The notes under the pieces were generated by a model, which did not search any database, was not told the DNA's origin, and worked only from the letters and a program-made list of their open reading frames with translations. The position numbers and the translations under genes are program-made. Of a DNA stretch of 64,000 nt, positions 62,681 to 64,000 are shown piece after piece. Source of the DNA: Paenibacillus sp. FSL K6-3182 (GTDB lineage: Bacteria > Bacillota > Bacilli > Paenibacillales > Paenibacillaceae). Location of the stretch: positions 2,785,501 to 2,849,500 of the forward strand of contig NZ_CP150265.1 of assembly GCF_037976325.1 (NCBI RefSeq), given 5' to 3'. Every line of letters starts with the position of its first letter. Position 1 is the stretch's first letter.

Positions 62681-64000
62681 ATGGAAATTTCATGTCGTGT
62701 TGTTATTGTAGATGACGAACTATTAGTCAGGCAGGGAATTAAGCATCTGTTAAATTGGGAGCAGGAGGGCTTCCAGATTGTTGGAGAGGCATCCAATGGA
62801 AAAGAAGCGCTTGAGCTGATTGAGCGCGTCGAGCCTCATATTGTGATCACGGATATCGTTATGCCTGTTATGGGCGGAGAAGAGTTAACTCGTGCAATAA
62901 AGGCAAGATATCCAGAGATTGAAGTCATCATATTGAGCAGTTATGGCGAGTTTGATTATGTGAGATCGACCTTTCAAAGCGGCGTAGTTGACTATATTTT
63001 AAAACCTAAGCTTGAAGCTATTCAGCTATTAGACACGGTGAAACGAACGGCGCAAAAAATTCCGTCTCTGAAGCTAATGGAATCAACTAACGAGGCTTTA
63101 TCCGTTAAACATATTGTTGAGAAGCTAATGTCCGGTTACGAAATCGATGTGGATGACCATGTCCTTGCAGAAGCATTTCCTCATAACAGCTATCGGCTGA
63201 TTGGGGCAGATTTGAAGTCTCTGAACAGCATGAGCAGAGAAAGATATGATGATTCCTATTGGGTCGACAAAATGAAAGCGGTGCTCAGCAGCGAATGTCC
63301 GCAGGCGGTTTATTTTGCACTGCCGGTAGAACCTAATATGGCTACGCTACTTGTCAATATGGATCAAAGCGAGCAGCATAGCTTGGTAAGAGCCGGCAGA
63401 GAACTTGCTGCTTGGTCGGGAGAGCGGCTGAATGAGATTGGATGGACGATCGGTGAGACATTTGATGATTTGAGACAGCTTGGCTCGAACTACAAGAACA
63501 GTTTTCTGAAATTAAACTCCTACCGTTACTTTCTTCCGTCCGCCAATCGTTTGATCGTACATGGCGAGCTTCCAAAAACCTCGGATGAAATTGATGTCTT
63601 CAACATGAATCAATTTACAGAGCTTTTGAACAGACGGCAGTTCGATGAAGCGTTTGGCGAGCTGCTCAATTATGTGAATAGCTGTTCAAGCCAATATAAA
63701 ACCGATGTTTTCGAGTTTAAGTCCTTCTTAGGCAATGTCATTTTCAATATAACGATTTTACTGGGCCGCCTGGACCCCGCGATGAAAAAACTAGATGAAA
63801 CGAAGTATGCCTATTTCAAATCCATAGGTGAATCATCTCATGTTAACGAGGCAGCTGCGATCTTACAAGCGTTTATTAACGAAGTGAATGACGTGGTTCA
63901 GGTGAGAGGAGCCGCAAGCAGCAATCCGAATATGACGCTGCTGCTGCAATTTATTCGGGAGAACTATGCTGAGCCGCTTAGTCTGACGGAGATCGCCAAG
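62681..64000 (+). CDS. YesN-type response regulator, AraC family output (cut by window end)
   Basis: The first 440 codons are present and the frame is open to the last base. Receiver domain with D11-D12 and phosphoacceptor Asp58 in ITDIVMPV, a Lys in YILKPK, a long middle region, and the start of the AraC-type helix-turn-helix (NYAEPLSLTEIAK at the edge). ATG behind GGCGGAGG. No kinase gene lies upstream; its partner may follow outside the window. Second YesN-like regulator in the window. Confidence 0.92.
   Translation, partial: MEISCRVVIVDDELLVRQGIKHLLNWEQEGFQIVGEASNGKEALELIERVEPHIVITDIVMPVMGGEELTRAIKARYPEIEVIILSSYGEFDYVRSTFQSGVVDYILKPKLEAIQLLDTVKRTAQKIPSLKLMESTNEALSVKHIVEKLMSGYEIDVDDHVLAEAFPHNSYRLIGADLKSLNSMSRERYDDSYWVDKMKAVLSSECPQAVYFALPVEPNMATLLVNMDQSEQHSLVRAGRELAAWSGERLNEIGWTIGETFDDLRQLGSNYKNSFLKLNSYRYFLPSANRLIVHGELPKTSDEIDVFNMNQFTELLNRRQFDEAFGELLNYVNSCSSQYKTDVFEFKSFLGNVIFNITILLGRLDPAMKKLDETKYAYFKSIGESSHVNEAAAILQAFINEVNDVVQVRGAASSNPNMTLLLQFIRENYAEPLSLTEIAK

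Overview
The window looks like chromosome of an endospore-forming Firmicute, most probably Paenibacillus or a close relative. I base this on two complete gerABC-type spore germinant receptor operons, an alpha/beta small acid-soluble spore protein with a textbook sigma-G promoter, a CotD-like coat protein, many YesN/YesM and AraC regulators tied to sugar uptake and glycan degradation, strong AGGAGG ribosome binding sites and frequent TTG/GTG starts. This is inference from family content; no rRNA or housekeeping marker is present. I saw no tRNA, rRNA, insertion sequence, prophage gene or CRISPR array.

Region 1 (about 180-16050) is a glycan-use region. A YesM-type sensor kinase and YesN-type regulator precede a solute-binding lipoprotein, two LplB/YtcP-type permeases and a secreted beta-helix glycan-degrading enzyme. 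A candidate CcpA cre box lies in the leader of the binding-protein gene, and no ABC ATPase is encoded, so a shared MsmX-type ATPase is presumably used. A divergent AraC regulator faces an ADP-ribosylglycohydrolase-fold protein, an SGNH hydrolase and an alpha/beta esterase. An SDR protein without its catalytic tyrosine and a type II pantothenate kinase follow.

Region 2 (16170-31800) holds scattered metabolic genes: a class C beta-lactamase-like hydrolase, a phytanoyl-CoA dioxygenase-like protein divergent from an AraC regulator, a 1012-residue secreted GH43-type enzyme with PA14, carbohydrate-binding, cohesin and dockerin modules, a DMT exporter with divergent LysR regulator, a GNAT/SnoaL/racemase run, a cytoplasmic glutaminase-A-like protein divergent from an AraC gene, and msrA.

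Region 3 (31990-53230) contains HAD, GrpB and serine hydrolase genes, the first germinant receptor operon (order B-A-C) with a small Gly/Tyr-rich protein behind it, an aldo/keto reductase, csaA, a polysaccharide deacetylase lipoprotein, a cation diffusion facilitator, several small membrane or zinc-ribbon proteins, a NimT/CynX-type MFS exporter with divergent LysR gene, and the second germinant receptor operon (order A-B-C) directly behind the SASP gene.

Region 4 (53340-64000) has a GNAT, a secreted MORN-repeat protein, a small protein with sigma-region-2-like look, a cyclase/UPF0173 hydrolase/membrane protein group, a TolB-like propeller behind an attenuator-like leader, a coat protein, a Gre-like factor with an overlapping leader ORF, and a GH51 arabinofuranosidase divergent from an ArsR-type regulator that is followed by a YesN-type regulator cut by the window end. 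The two arabinan-related enzymes (GH43 and GH51) and the transport/regulation modules suggest a plant-polysaccharide-degrading soil bacterium. Starts in several entries were moved from the longest reading frame to the codon behind the best ribosome binding site.
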